The position numbers and the translations under genes were made by a program. Below the pieces are notes generated by a model that was not told the DNA's origin, did not search any database, and saw only the letters and a list, made by a program, of their open reading frames with translations. Positions 42,443 through 51,600 of a DNA stretch of 64,000 nt are shown piece by piece (positions within the stretch are counted from its first letter, which is position 1; each line of letters starts with the position of its first letter). The stretch is from Humibacter sp049446075 (GTDB lineage: Bacteria; Actinomycetota; Actinomycetes; Actinomycetales; Microbacteriaceae), in NCBI RefSeq assembly GCF_049446075.1, contig NZ_JBMSEB010000001.1, forward strand, positions 620,001 through 684,000. Direction: 5' to 3'.

Positions 42443-43576
42443 ATGCGCATCGACTTCTCGGCATCCGAACGCTCCAGCGTGGGCATCGAGTGGGAGATCG
42501 CGCTCGTCGACCGCGATACGGGCGACCTGGTGCAGGCCGCCGATGACGTGCTTCCCGCACTGGGTCCAGGCGACGGCAGTGAGCATCCGCAGATCACGCA
42601 CGAGCTGCTGCTGAACACGATCGAACTCGTCAGCGGCGTGCACAAGAGCGTGCCGCATGCCGTCGCCGACCTCGAGCGCCTCATCGAACGCGTACGAACG
42701 GTCACCGACCGACTCGATGTCGAGCTGATGTGTGCAGGAACGCATCCGTTCGCGCAGTGGTTCGACCAGAAACCGACGCCGTCGGAGCGATACGAGCACC
42801 TGCTCGAGCGCACGCAGTGGTGGGGGCGCCAGATGCTCATCTGGGGCGTGCACGTGCACGTCGGCATCGAGCGCCGCGACAAGGTGCTGCCCATTCTCAA
42901 CGGACTGCTCACGTTCTACCCGCACCTGCAGGCGCTCAGCGCGTCCAGCCCGTTCTGGGGCGGCGTGGCCACCGGCTACGCCTCGAACAGGGCGCTCATG
43001 TTCCAGCAGCTGCCGACTGCGGGCTTGCCGTGGCAGATGACGCAGTGGGCCGACTACGAGGACTACGTGAGCGACCTGATCACCACCGACGTGATCAGGG
43101 ACTACACCGAGGTGCGCTGGGACATCCGCCCGTCGCCGCACTGGGGCACCGTGGAGATGCGCGCGTGCGACGGTGTCTCGACCGCCACGGAACTCGGTGC
43201 GCTGGCCGCAGTCATCCATTGCCTCGTCGAGCGGATGTCCACCCAGCTCGACGACGGCGAGGTTCCGCTCGTGCTGCAGCCGTGGTTCGTGCGCGAGAAC
43301 AAGTGGCGAGCCGCGAGGTACGGCATCGACGCCGACATCATCCTCGACCCAGGCGGCGCACAGGGCGGAGTCGCCGAGGGCATCCGCTCGCTCGTCACCG
43401 AGCTGGCCCCCACGGCCGACAAGCTCGGCTGCGCGAAGGAGCTCGCCGACGTCGAGCGCATCCTGGAGCGCGGCGTGAGTTACCAGCGGCAGCTTGCGGT
43501 CGCCGAGGCCAACGGCGGCAGTCTTCCCGCCGTGGTCTCTTCACTCACGCGCGAGCTACGGAACGGCCTTCGCTGA
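42443..43576 (+). CDS. YbdK-family carboxylate-amine ligase (glutamate-cysteine ligase type 2-like)
   Basis: The 377-residue ATP-grasp-like ligase belongs to the GCS2/YbdK family: SSVGIEWEIALVDRDTGDL at the start, HELLLNTIELVSGVHKSVPHA, WGVHVHVGIERRDKVLPI and VEMRACDGVSTATELGALAA. E. coli YbdK has weak gamma-glutamylcysteine synthetase activity. Related actinobacterial enzymes work in thiol or ergothioneine synthesis. The true substrates here are unknown. ATG 42443 has AGAGGGG upstream. It is divergent from the fusion operon. The 237-bp gap between them holds TAGGCT (42354-42359) as a possible -10 and nothing else clear. Confidence 0.88.
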   Translation: MRIDFSASERSSVGIEWEIALVDRDTGDLVQAADDVLPALGPGDGSEHPQITHELLLNTIELVSGVHKSVPHAVADLERLIERVRTVTDRLDVELMCAGTHPFAQWFDQKPTPSERYEHLLERTQWWGRQMLIWGVHVHVGIERRDKVLPILNGLLTFYPHLQALSASSPFWGGVATGYASNRALMFQQLPTAGLPWQMTQWADYEDYVSDLITTDVIRDYTEVRWDIRPSPHWGTVEMRACDGVSTATELGALAAVIHCLVERMSTQLDDGEVPLVLQPWFVRENKWRAARYGIDADIILDPGGAQGGVAEGIRSLVTELAPTADKLGCAKELADVERILERGVSYQRQLAVAEANGGSLPAVVSSLTRELRNGLR

Positions 43577-43591
43577 CCGCAGGGCCGCGAG

Positions 43592-45160
43592 TCAGCCGCG
43601 GCCGAACAGCTTCTGCACGGCTGCGAGTTCCTCGCCCGTCGGCGCCTGCTGAGCGGCTTCCTGCCCTGCGCCGAGACCGAATCCGGACCCGCCTGCCGAG
43701 CCACCGGGTTTCGCCCCGGAGGCGAGCGCCGCATTCTCCGCAGCACGCTTTGCCGGGTTGCCTGAGCGCGACGACTTGCCCTTCTTCTTCTGCGACTTGC
43801 GTCCGGCGAAGCCGCCGCCGGCCATCGGTCCCATGCCCGGCACGTTCGGCACACCGCCCCTTGCGACGGTCTTCATCATCTTGGCCGCCTGCTCGAACCG
43901 GGTGACGAGCTGATTGATGTCGGTCACCGTCATGCCGGAGCCCTTGGCGATGCGCAGCCTGCGCGAACCGTTCAGCAGCTTGGGGTTCGCCCGCTCCGCC
44001 GGCGTCATCGACTGGATGATCGCCTCCGTGCGCACGATCTCCTTCTCGTCGAACTGATCGAGTTGCTGTCGCATCTGCCCTGCGCCAGGGAGCATCCCGA
44101 TCATCTTCTTGATCGAGCCCATGTTGCGCAGCTGCTGCATCTGCTTCAGGAAGTCGTCGAGCGTGAACGTCTCGGTCGCGAACTTCTCCGCGACCTTGCG
44201 CGCCTCTTCTTCGTCGAATGCTTGCTGCGCCTGCTCGATGAGCGTCAGCACGTCACCGAGATCGAGGATGCGGCTGGCCATGCGATCGGGATGGAACGGC
44301 TCGAAATCGTCGAGCGACTCACCCGTCGAGGCGAAGATGATGGGCCGACCTGTGATGGATGCCACGGACAGCGCGGCTCCGCCTCGTGCGTCGCCGTCGA
44401 GCTTGGTGAGCACAACGCCGGTGAAATCGACGCCCTCCTGGAACGCCTTGGCCGTGTTCACGGCGTCTTGTCCGATCATGGCGTCGATGACGAACAGGAC
44501 TTCGTCGGGGTTCGTCGCCTTGCGGATGTCCGACGCCTGCTTCATGAGTTCGGCATCGATGCCGAGACGACCGGCGGTGTCGATCACGACGACGTCGTAC
44601 TGCTGGCGCTCTGCCTGTTTCACGGCGTCTTTGGCCACGCGCACCGGGTCGCCGACGCCATTGCCCGGCTCGGGAGCGAACACCGTGACGCCCGCCTGCT
44701 CGCCGACGACCTGAAGCTGGGTGACGGCGTTAGGACGCTGGAGGTCTGCTGCCACCAGCATCGGGGTGTGCCCGTCCTTCTTGAGCCACTTCGCGAGCTT
44801 CCCGGCCAGCGTCGTCTTGCCGGCGCCCTGAAGGCCGGCGAGCATGATGACCGTCGGAGGGTTCTTGGCGAACTCCAGGCGGCGCTGCTGACCACCGAGG
44901 ATGCCAACGAGTTCCTCGTTGACGATCTGCACCACCTGCTGCGCGGGGTTCAGCGCCTTGTTGACCTCGTCGCCGAGTGCACGCTCACGAACGGTGGCAG
45001 TGAACTGCCTGACAACGTCGAGTGATACGTCCGCGTCGAGCAGAGCGCGGCGGATCTCGCGGACTGTGCCGTCGACATCCGATGCCGAGAGCTTGCCCTT
45101 GGTGCGGAGGTTCTTGAAGGTCTCGGTGAGCCGGTCGGAGAGCGTGCCGAAGGTAGCCAT
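43592..45160 (-). CDS. ffh: Signal recognition particle protein Ffh
   Basis: Ffh is the SRP54 GTPase that targets membrane proteins to FtsY. The 522-residue product has the N domain (MATFGTLSDRLTETFKNLRTKG), the G domain with GLQGAGKTTLAGKLAKW, ADLQRPNAVTQLQV, DTAGRLGID and LTKLDGDARGG, and a Met-rich M domain from about residue 295 with the RNA-binding GSGMTVTDINQL. A long Gly/Lys/Ala-rich tail (about 75 residues) follows. No good ribosome-binding site precedes ATG 45160, and TACCAT lies 10 nt upstream, so the transcript may have a leader of 3 or 4 nt. Confidence 0.97.
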   Translation of the reverse strand: MATFGTLSDRLTETFKNLRTKGKLSASDVDGTVREIRRALLDADVSLDVVRQFTATVRERALGDEVNKALNPAQQVVQIVNEELVGILGGQQRRLEFAKNPPTVIMLAGLQGAGKTTLAGKLAKWLKKDGHTPMLVAADLQRPNAVTQLQVVGEQAGVTVFAPEPGNGVGDPVRVAKDAVKQAERQQYDVVVIDTAGRLGIDAELMKQASDIRKATNPDEVLFVIDAMIGQDAVNTAKAFQEGVDFTGVVLTKLDGDARGGAALSVASITGRPIIFASTGESLDDFEPFHPDRMASRILDLGDVLTLIEQAQQAFDEEEARKVAEKFATETFTLDDFLKQMQQLRNMGSIKKMIGMLPGAGQMRQQLDQFDEKEIVRTEAIIQSMTPAERANPKLLNGSRRLRIAKGSGMTVTDINQLVTRFEQAAKMMKTVARGGVPNVPGMGPMAGGGFAGRKSQKKKGKSSRSGNPAKRAAENAALASGAKPGGSAGGSGFGLGAGQEAAQQAPTGEELAAVQKLFGRG

Positions 45161-45214
45161 GGTGGGGTCAATGGTACTGGAGCGGGCTGACTGCTCCCCC
45201 ACTGCTCGGCGTCG

Positions 45215-45718
45215 TCACTGCTCGCCGTCGTCCACCGTCACGACGTCGCCCTGGTCGTCGAAGCCGACCTGCAGCACGGCATCCGTTTCGTCCGGGTCGA
45301 TGGAGTAGGTGAAGACCGCGAATGCGTCGTCGTCGGCCGTGTTGCCCGGCCGGAGCGACACGCTGAGCAGCTGCAGGGAGCGCAGCACATCCATGGGGAT
45401 GTCGCCCGAGTTGTGCACCAGGAGATCCAGGAGCGATTGGCCCAGGTCGTCGACGCGTTGGTCGATGTACTGGGTCGTCACGGACCCGCGCTCGCTGAGG
45501 TCGGCGATGAGCGCGTCGCGGGCGCGGGCGTCCAGTCCTTCGAGGGCATTGATGACGGCCGCGGCGGTGTCGAGTGCGCTCTCCGACACCTCTGCCGCGT
45601 CCGCGGCGGTGAGCACCACCTCCACCGGTTGCTCGGCGACCTCGACGGTCTCGCTCCAGTACAGTCCGCCCGACGAATCCTCGTCGATGATGCCGAAGAA
45701 GTCGTGCTCGATGGCCAT
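45215..45718 (-). CDS. DUF2004-like conserved protein
   Basis: The 167-residue acidic protein (MAIEHDFFGIIDEDSSGGLYW, then AAVINALEGLDARARDALI and a final YSIDPDETDAVLQVGFDD) matches a family of unknown function often found in actinobacterial genomes, labelled DUF2004. No active-site motif is visible. ATG 45718 has a strong GGAGGAGG upstream. It lies 14 bases after ftsY and before ffh, so it rides in an SRP-pathway operon, which may be accidental. Confidence 0.8.
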   Translation of the reverse strand: MAIEHDFFGIIDEDSSGGLYWSETVEVAEQPVEVVLTAADAAEVSESALDTAAAVINALEGLDARARDALIADLSERGSVTTQYIDQRVDDLGQSLLDLLVHNSGDIPMDVLRSLQLLSVSLRPGNTADDDAFAVFTYSIDPDETDAVLQVGFDDQGDVVTVDDGEQ

Positions 45719-45732
45719 GTCGCCTCCTCCGC

Positions 45733-46605
45733 TCAGCCGACCAGTTGCTGTGCGAAGACGTGCGGCGTGAATCCCGTGAGGTCGCCGATGCCTTCGCCCT
45801 GGCCGATGAGTTTGATGGGCAAGCGCGTGCGCTCCTGAACCGACAGCACGAAACCGCCCTTGGCCGAGCCGTCGAGCTTCGTGAGCACCAGCCCGGTTAC
45901 GCCGGCGTGCTCGATGAACGCCTGCGCCTGAGCTAGTCCGTTCTGGCCAGTCGTCGCGTCGAGCACCAGGAGCACCTCGGAGATCGGCGCCTGCTTCTCC
46001 ACCACGCGTTTGATCTTCGACAGCTCGTCCATGAGCCCGCCCTTTGTGTGCAGCCGTCCGGCCGTGTCGATGATGACGATCTCGGTGCCCGTGTTCTTCG
46101 CGTACTCGACGGTCTGGAACGCGACGGATGCCGGGTCCTGCCGTTCCTGCTGCGGCCGCACGATCTCCGCTCCCGCGCGTGCAGCCCACGTCGCCAGCTG
46201 CTCGACCGCGGCCGCACGGAACGTGTCGGCAGCGCCCACGACCACGGAGCGGTCGAAGTTGCGCAGGAACTTCGCGAACTTGCCGATCGTGGTGGTCTTG
46301 CCCACGCCGTTCACACCGACCACCAGCACCACTGCTGGGCGCTCGGTCAGGTGCAGTGTCGGGTCGAAGTCCGCGAGCCGTTCCTCGATGGTCTCGCGGA
46401 GCATCCTCTGCAGGTCGGCGGGATCGGTCGTACGGTAGCGGTCGACCTTCTGACGCAGCTCGTCGACGATGTCCTCGGTGACGGCCGGTCCGAAATCGGC
46501 GGTGATGAGCGCCGCCTCAAGGTCGTCCCACGTCTGCTCGTCGATCGTGCGCTTCGCGAACATGCCGCGCAGCGCGCCAGCCAGCGACCAGGAGCGTTCT
46601 GCCAT
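45733..46605 (-). CDS. ftsY: Signal recognition particle receptor FtsY
   Basis: FtsY is the membrane receptor GTPase for SRP. The 290-residue protein carries only the NG domain with no long acidic A domain: LITADFGPAVTEDIVDEL, VVGVNGVGKTTTIGKFAKFL, GAADTFRAAAVEQLATWA, DTAGRLHTKGGLMDEL, LTKLDGSAKGG and a closing FIGQGEGI-type block here reading KLIGQGEGIGDLTGF. The gene appears leaderless: TACTCT then 6 nt then ATG 46605. Confidence 0.97.
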   Translation of the reverse strand: MAERSWSLAGALRGMFAKRTIDEQTWDDLEAALITADFGPAVTEDIVDELRQKVDRYRTTDPADLQRMLRETIEERLADFDPTLHLTERPAVVLVVGVNGVGKTTTIGKFAKFLRNFDRSVVVGAADTFRAAAVEQLATWAARAGAEIVRPQQERQDPASVAFQTVEYAKNTGTEIVIIDTAGRLHTKGGLMDELSKIKRVVEKQAPISEVLLVLDATTGQNGLAQAQAFIEHAGVTGLVLTKLDGSAKGGFVLSVQERTRLPIKLIGQGEGIGDLTGFTPHVFAQQLVG

Positions 46606-46617
46606 GCCTCAAGAGTA
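46606..46617 (-). promoter_or_regulatory. Leaderless ftsY promoter, -10 TACTCT
   Basis: On the minus strand TACTCT (46617-46612) is followed by TGAGGC and the ATG at 46605. The region where a -35 element should lie is filled by the 36-bp palindrome at 46629-46664. Confidence 0.5.
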
Positions 46618-46628
46618 GAGGCGATTGA

Positions 46629-46664
46629 GGTTTGGTCATGCGAGCTCGCTCGCATGACCAAACC
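46629..46664. repeat. 36-bp palindrome with 16-bp perfect stem at the ftsY promoter
   Basis: GGTTTGGTCATGCGAG (46629-46644), loop CTCG, and the exact complement (46649-46664). A smaller hairpin GCGGC-GTCA-GCCGC lies at about 46680-46693. Both sit between two direct copies of TAGAGGCGATTGAGG, one ending at 46630 and one near 46694-46708. No T-tract. It may be a REP-like element, an operator or a two-way terminator between divergent genes. Confidence 0.8.
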
Positions 46665-46766
46665 GATTGAGCCTTTGAGCGGCGTCAGCCGCGATAGAGG
46701 CGATTGAGGGACAGCACCGTCGTCGCGAACCTGGCCCTGGAAGCGCTCGGGTGGGAGCATGAGCGC

Positions 46767-47216
46767 ATGGCGCAGATGAACGGCTGGCTCGGCGTGGTGT
46801 CTCGTTCGCACGTGCTTCACGGCGTGCAGCTGGGGATCGCCCAGTTCAATCACGGCAAGCGTGCGGCGGTCGCGCGCCCTCACGCTGGAGACGTCGTGGT
46901 CTACTACTCGCCGCGTACGGACTATCCGGACGGCGAACCGCTCAAGGCGTTCACTGCGATAGGCACGGTGGTCGACGACGAGGTCTGGCAGGCGGACGAG
47001 GGCGACTTCACGCCGTGGCGCCGCCGGGTCGAGTATCGCGAAAGCGTCGAGGTGCCGATCGCAGACCTCGCAGGACGGCTGGAGTTCACCTCCAGTCCCA
47101 ACTGGGGCTATCTGCTGAGGCGCGGACTGCTGCCTCTTGCGCCGGGCGACGTCGCGGTCATCGAGAGCGCGATGTGCGGTCCGGCGAACGGCGGCGAACG
47201 GCAATCCGAGCTCTGA
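46767..47216 (+). CDS. EVE-domain protein (UPF0310 family)
   Basis: The 149-residue product is a PUA-like EVE domain: MNGWLGVVSRSHVLHGVQLG, KRAAVARPHAGDVVVYYSPR, KAFTAIGTVVDDEVWQADE and FTPWRRRVEY match the UPF0310 pattern. EVE domains bind modified bases in DNA or RNA. The biological target is unknown for this family. The start is ATG 46767 or ATG 46776. An upstream ATG at 46704 would add 21 residues from the repeat region. It is divergent from ftsY. Confidence 0.85.
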   Translation: MAQMNGWLGVVSRSHVLHGVQLGIAQFNHGKRAAVARPHAGDVVVYYSPRTDYPDGEPLKAFTAIGTVVDDEVWQADEGDFTPWRRRVEYRESVEVPIADLAGRLEFTSSPNWGYLLRRGLLPLAPGDVAVIESAMCGPANGGERQSEL

Positions 47217-47241
47217 ACGGGGCTCTGTCGGAGGCCTGGAA

Positions 47242-47253
47242 TAGGTTCGTGGC
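47242..47253 (+). promoter_or_regulatory. Leaderless promoter, -10 TAGGTT
   Basis: TAGGTT (47242-47247), then CGTGGC, then ATG 47254. The only ribosome-binding-site-like GGAGG (47230-47234) is about 20 nt from the ATG, too far to be used, which supports a leaderless transcript. Confidence 0.6.
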
Positions 47254-48615
47254 ATGCAGATGTCATCCGCATTCGAAGACCTTCGCTCACGTCTCTCTGG
47301 CTCGCTGTTCCTTCCGGGCGACGACGGCTACGACCACGAGCGGTTCGGCTGGAACCTGGCCATCGATCAGCGGCCTGCGGCCATCGTCGTTCCGTCCGGC
47401 GTTTCCGATGTGCAGCATGCCGTCAGGGCTGCCGCGGCGGCTGGCCTTGGCGTCCTCACCCAGCCGAACGGTCACGCGGCCGGCCGTGACCTGTCCGACA
47501 TCGTCCTGATCCGTCCGCGCTCGTTCGACGACGTCTCCGTCGACGTTCAGCGGCGAACGGCGCGGGTGGGTGCAGGGGTCAACTGGGGCCGCGTACTGGC
47601 GGCGCTGGACGACACGGGCCTCGTCGCCCTGGCCGGCAGCAATCCCGAAGTGAACGTCGTGGCGTATTCGCTGGGAGGCGGGCACTCGATGTTCGGACGC
47701 GCATACGGTCTTCAGGCACCGGCCATCACTGCGGTGGAGCTGGTCGATGCGACAGGCGAGGCTCGCCGCATCGACGACGAAACAGACCCCGAGCTGATGT
47801 GGGCCATGCGGGGGGCAGGCGGTCTGTTCGGTGTGGTCACCGCGATCGAGTTCTCACTGTTCCCAGGCGCCCGGCTCTACGGCGGAAAGCTCGCGTTCAC
47901 TCCGGACAGGGCCGCCGACCTGCTCCCCGTCGTGTTCGAACTCGCAGAGGCCCAGCCAGCACTCGGCCTCTCGTTCGGCATGATGACCTTCCCCAACGCT
48001 CCCGCCATCCCCGATCCGTTGCGCGGCAAGACGCTCGCCTCCGTCGACGCGTTGCACATCGGAGACGCGGAGTCGGGTTCACAGCTGATCGAGCCGCTCA
48101 GGGCGGTCGGATCGGCCGTCACTGACAGCATGCAGCCGTTCGGCATCGGTTCGCTCGCCGCCGTCGCTGCCGAACCGGTCGCCCCGATGGCGTTCATGGA
48201 CTGGAGCAGCGCCGTCGGCGACTACGGCCAAGAGTCCGCCGCGGGCCTCATCGAAGCGTTCCACGACGCATCGGCCAAAGGGCTGAGCAGGATGGAGGTG
48301 CGTCCCTTCGGCGGTTCCCTGCGCTCGGGTGACCCCGCCCGGTCGGTCGCCTCGTATGTCGCGGCGCCTGCGTACCTGGGTGCCAACTTCATCGCCCCTA
48401 ACCCGGAGGCGCTGGCGGGAGCGGATGCGGCGTTCGCACCCTTGGCCGCAGCGGCCGCCTCGACTCCGGCCACCGGGAATGTGGCGACTCTGCTCGACGA
48501 CCGCGCGACGCTTGCGGATGCCTATGGTGCGGAGTCCATCGAGCGGTTGCGTCGCCTCAAGACGGAGCGCGATCCGAGCGGAGTCATCCGGGCTGCCAGG
48601 GAGCTCCCGCGGTAG
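47254..48615 (+). CDS. FAD-linked oxidase (BBE-like family)
   Basis: The 453-residue flavoprotein has the PCMH-type FAD-binding domain (residues about 40-210): PAAIVVPSGVSDVQHAVRAA, then QPNGHAAGRD, where the His after GxG-type sequence may carry covalent FAD, and GSNPEVNVVAYSLGGGHSMFGRAYGLQA. A C-terminal substrate domain follows. It lacks the usual twin-arginine signal, so it is probably cytoplasmic. The substrate is unknown. It is convergent with smc, the stops being 17 bases apart. Confidence 0.85.
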   Translation: MQMSSAFEDLRSRLSGSLFLPGDDGYDHERFGWNLAIDQRPAAIVVPSGVSDVQHAVRAAAAAGLGVLTQPNGHAAGRDLSDIVLIRPRSFDDVSVDVQRRTARVGAGVNWGRVLAALDDTGLVALAGSNPEVNVVAYSLGGGHSMFGRAYGLQAPAITAVELVDATGEARRIDDETDPELMWAMRGAGGLFGVVTAIEFSLFPGARLYGGKLAFTPDRAADLLPVVFELAEAQPALGLSFGMMTFPNAPAIPDPLRGKTLASVDALHIGDAESGSQLIEPLRAVGSAVTDSMQPFGIGSLAAVAAEPVAPMAFMDWSSAVGDYGQESAAGLIEAFHDASAKGLSRMEVRPFGGSLRSGDPARSVASYVAAPAYLGANFIAPNPEALAGADAAFAPLAAAAASTPATGNVATLLDDRATLADAYGAESIERLRRLKTERDPSGVIRAARELPR

Positions 48616-48631
48616 CCGGCCCGAAACGCGG

Positions 48632-51600
48632 TCAGGCCGACTGGCGCTCGTCCTCTACGCCGTTCGCACCGGCATCCCGTTGTGCAACCCTCTGCCCGAC
48701 GACGGCCGATACCCCGTCCTGCCGCATGGAAACGCCGTAGAGCGCGTCCGCGATCTCCATGGTGCGCTTCTGGTGGGTGATGACGATGAGCTGGCTGTCG
48801 CCACGAAGGTCTTCGAACGTCGTCAGCAGTCGGCCCAGGTTGGCGTCGTCGAGCGCGGCCTCCACCTCGTCCATGATGTAGAACGGGCTTGGGCGCGCCT
48901 TGAAGATGGCGAGAAGGAACGCGACCGCCGCGAGCGACCGCTCGCCGCCGGAGAGCAGCGACAGCCGTTCGATCTTCTTCCCGGCCGGCCGCACCGACAC
49001 CTCGATGCCGGTGGCCAGCAGATCGTCGGGATCGGTGAGCCGGATGCTTCCGCTCCCACCGGGGAACAGCACAGGGAAGACCTCAGCGAATGCCTGCCTG
49101 GTGTCTTCGAATGCATCCGAGAAGATGCCCTGCATGCGCTCGTCGATGTCGGCGATGATCGTCAGGAGGTCTTTGCGCGTGTTCGTGAGGTCGGTCAGCT
49201 GCTCGGTGAGGAACTTGTGCCGCTGTTCGAGCGCTGCGAACTCCTCGAGCGCGAGCGGGTTCACGCGTCCAAGTCGCGCAAGCTTTCGCTCCGCGTCCTG
49301 CAGCCGCTTCTCCTGCTCGGCGCGCAGGAACGGCCGCTCGTCGTCGTCCTCCGTCTCGGCCGGGATGGCCGCCTCGGGCCCGTACTCGGCGACCAGCACG
49401 TCTTCGACCAGCCCCAATTCGCTTCCCGCACGCTCCAGCAACGACGACAGGTGCAGCTTCTTCTCGTAGATCTGCAGCTCGAGACCGTGGACACTCTCGC
49501 TCACGGCCTGCAGCCGATCGCGAAGGGATGCCTCGTCTCGCCGAAGCGCGACGAGCTCCTCGTTCTGCCCGGCACGTGCGGCTTCGGCCGCCGCGAGTTC
49601 CGTACGAGCCTGGCTCACCGATCGATCCGCCGAGTCCAGCACGCGCGGGAGCGCGGCGATGACGCGTTCGGCCGCGTCGACCTGGTGCCTGCGCACCACC
49701 TCGCGACGCGCCGCCTCGGCGGCAGCGGCACGCTCGGCCTCGAGGCGCCTCGCCAACGAGACTGCACGAGCCTCCTCGGCACGCACTCGCTCGCGCGCAG
49801 TCTCGGCAGCGAGCCTCGCCTGTACCTCGGCCTCGCGACACGCTTCGAGTTCGGCAAGGAGTCCGTCTCGCGCGGAGACATCGAGGATGGGGCGCGGCCG
49901 TGCCTGCGCCTCCTCCAGAGCCTGCTTGGCGCGCTCGGAATCCGCCTCGGCGACGGCGACCTGCTCCGCCGAGGTCGCCCTCGCAGCCGCGAGACGCTGG
50001 AGTTCCGCCGCAGACGCTTCGGCCTGCACGCGCAGCCTGTTCAGCGCCTCGGTGCGCTCGGCAGCGCGCGCATCCTGCTCGCGGAGCCGGTTCAGGGCAT
50101 CCGTCGAGCGTTGCTTGGCCGCCTGCGCCTCAGCGCGTGCGTCGGCGAGCGCGGCTCTCGCCGTCTGCAGTTCGCCGGTGACGATCTCTGCTCTCGTCGC
50201 GGCGGCGTCGCGGTCGGCGACCAGTTCGAGCTTGCTTTGAGTGCGGGCCGATCCGCCGCGCAGCACCTGCGTGCCGAGCACGTCCCCCTCTCGCGTGATG
50301 ACCGTCACACCGGCGCCGTCCCGGTCGGCTGCGAGTGCCGGCCACGCCTGCCGCGCCGCCTCGAGATCGTCGGCGATGACCGTGGCCTCCAGCAGCGTGA
50401 GGATGCCGGCCGGCCCCCGCACGACGGCGGCCGCTGCCACAATTCCGGCGGGAAGCTCCCGACGCCGGTCGGCGCCAGACGCCGCGGCCGCTCCGGAGGC
50501 TGCGATCGCCAGTTCGACGCGACCGAGCTCGGACTGCTTGGCATACAGGAGAGCGTGGATGGCGGCATCCCTGTCGTCAGCGACGACCGCGTCGGCGAGC
50601 GACCCGAGGGCTGCGGCCACAGCCGTCTCGTAGCCGGGCTCGACGCGCACGTTGTCGGCGACGAGTCCGCGCAGCCCGTCGAGCTTGGCGGCGACGAGGG
50701 CCGTCGAGCCGTCCTTCTGATCGAGTGCGAGCGACAAGGCGCCCACTCGTGCCTGCAGGGCGTCGCGCTCCCGCTCCAGGGTGTGCACCGCTTCACGGAG
50801 CCGGTCGATGTCACCCTCGCGCTCGAAGACCGCCGACTGTGCCAGCTCGTATTCTTCCGTGAGGTCGACGTCTGGCGCATCCTCCTCGGCCTGTGCCTCC
50901 GCCGCCTGCAGGGCGAGCGTCGCCTCGTCGCGCCTGGCAGTCGCGGCATCGATCGCATTCTGCTGCCGCAGCGCCTCGCCCCTCGCCGCAGCCAGCCGGG
51001 AGGCGGCGACGTCTGCCGCGCCGCGGAGCTTCGAGAGCTCCAGGTCGTGCTTGGAGACGAGCGCGCTCTGCGCCGCGATCTGCTCGTCGAGCGCATCCAG
51101 CCTGGCACGCGCCGCACGGGTTGCGGACTGCGCCGCGGTCACGGCGGCATCGGCCGCCCCGACGCCGTCACGCAGCATCGCGGCTTCGGCCTTCGACGCC
51201 TCGATCATGTCGGGCGTGACGGTGCGCGCCGACTCGGACATGTCGGCCTGCGAGCCGAGCAGCGCGAGACGCTGGTTGGCCAGCGTGAACAGCGATCGCA
51301 GCCGCTCCTGCGCGGACTCGAGCGCGAACGCCGTGCGCCGGGCAGCGTCGACCGCGTCGCCCACCTGCTCCTGCTCGATCCGCGCGATGCGCAACTGCTT
51401 CTGCTCGAGCTGCTCCTGGAGCACGATGCGCTCGCTGTGCCGCTGCGACTCGTCGCGCGAGTAGTCGTCGAGCGCCGCACGCAGGGTGACCACCTCGTCC
51501 GCCAGCAATCGCGCCCTTGCGTCGCGCACGATGGCGGCGATGGTCTGCGCCTCCCTCGCGACCTCGGCCTGAGCCCCGAGCGGCTTCAGCTGGCGGCGGA

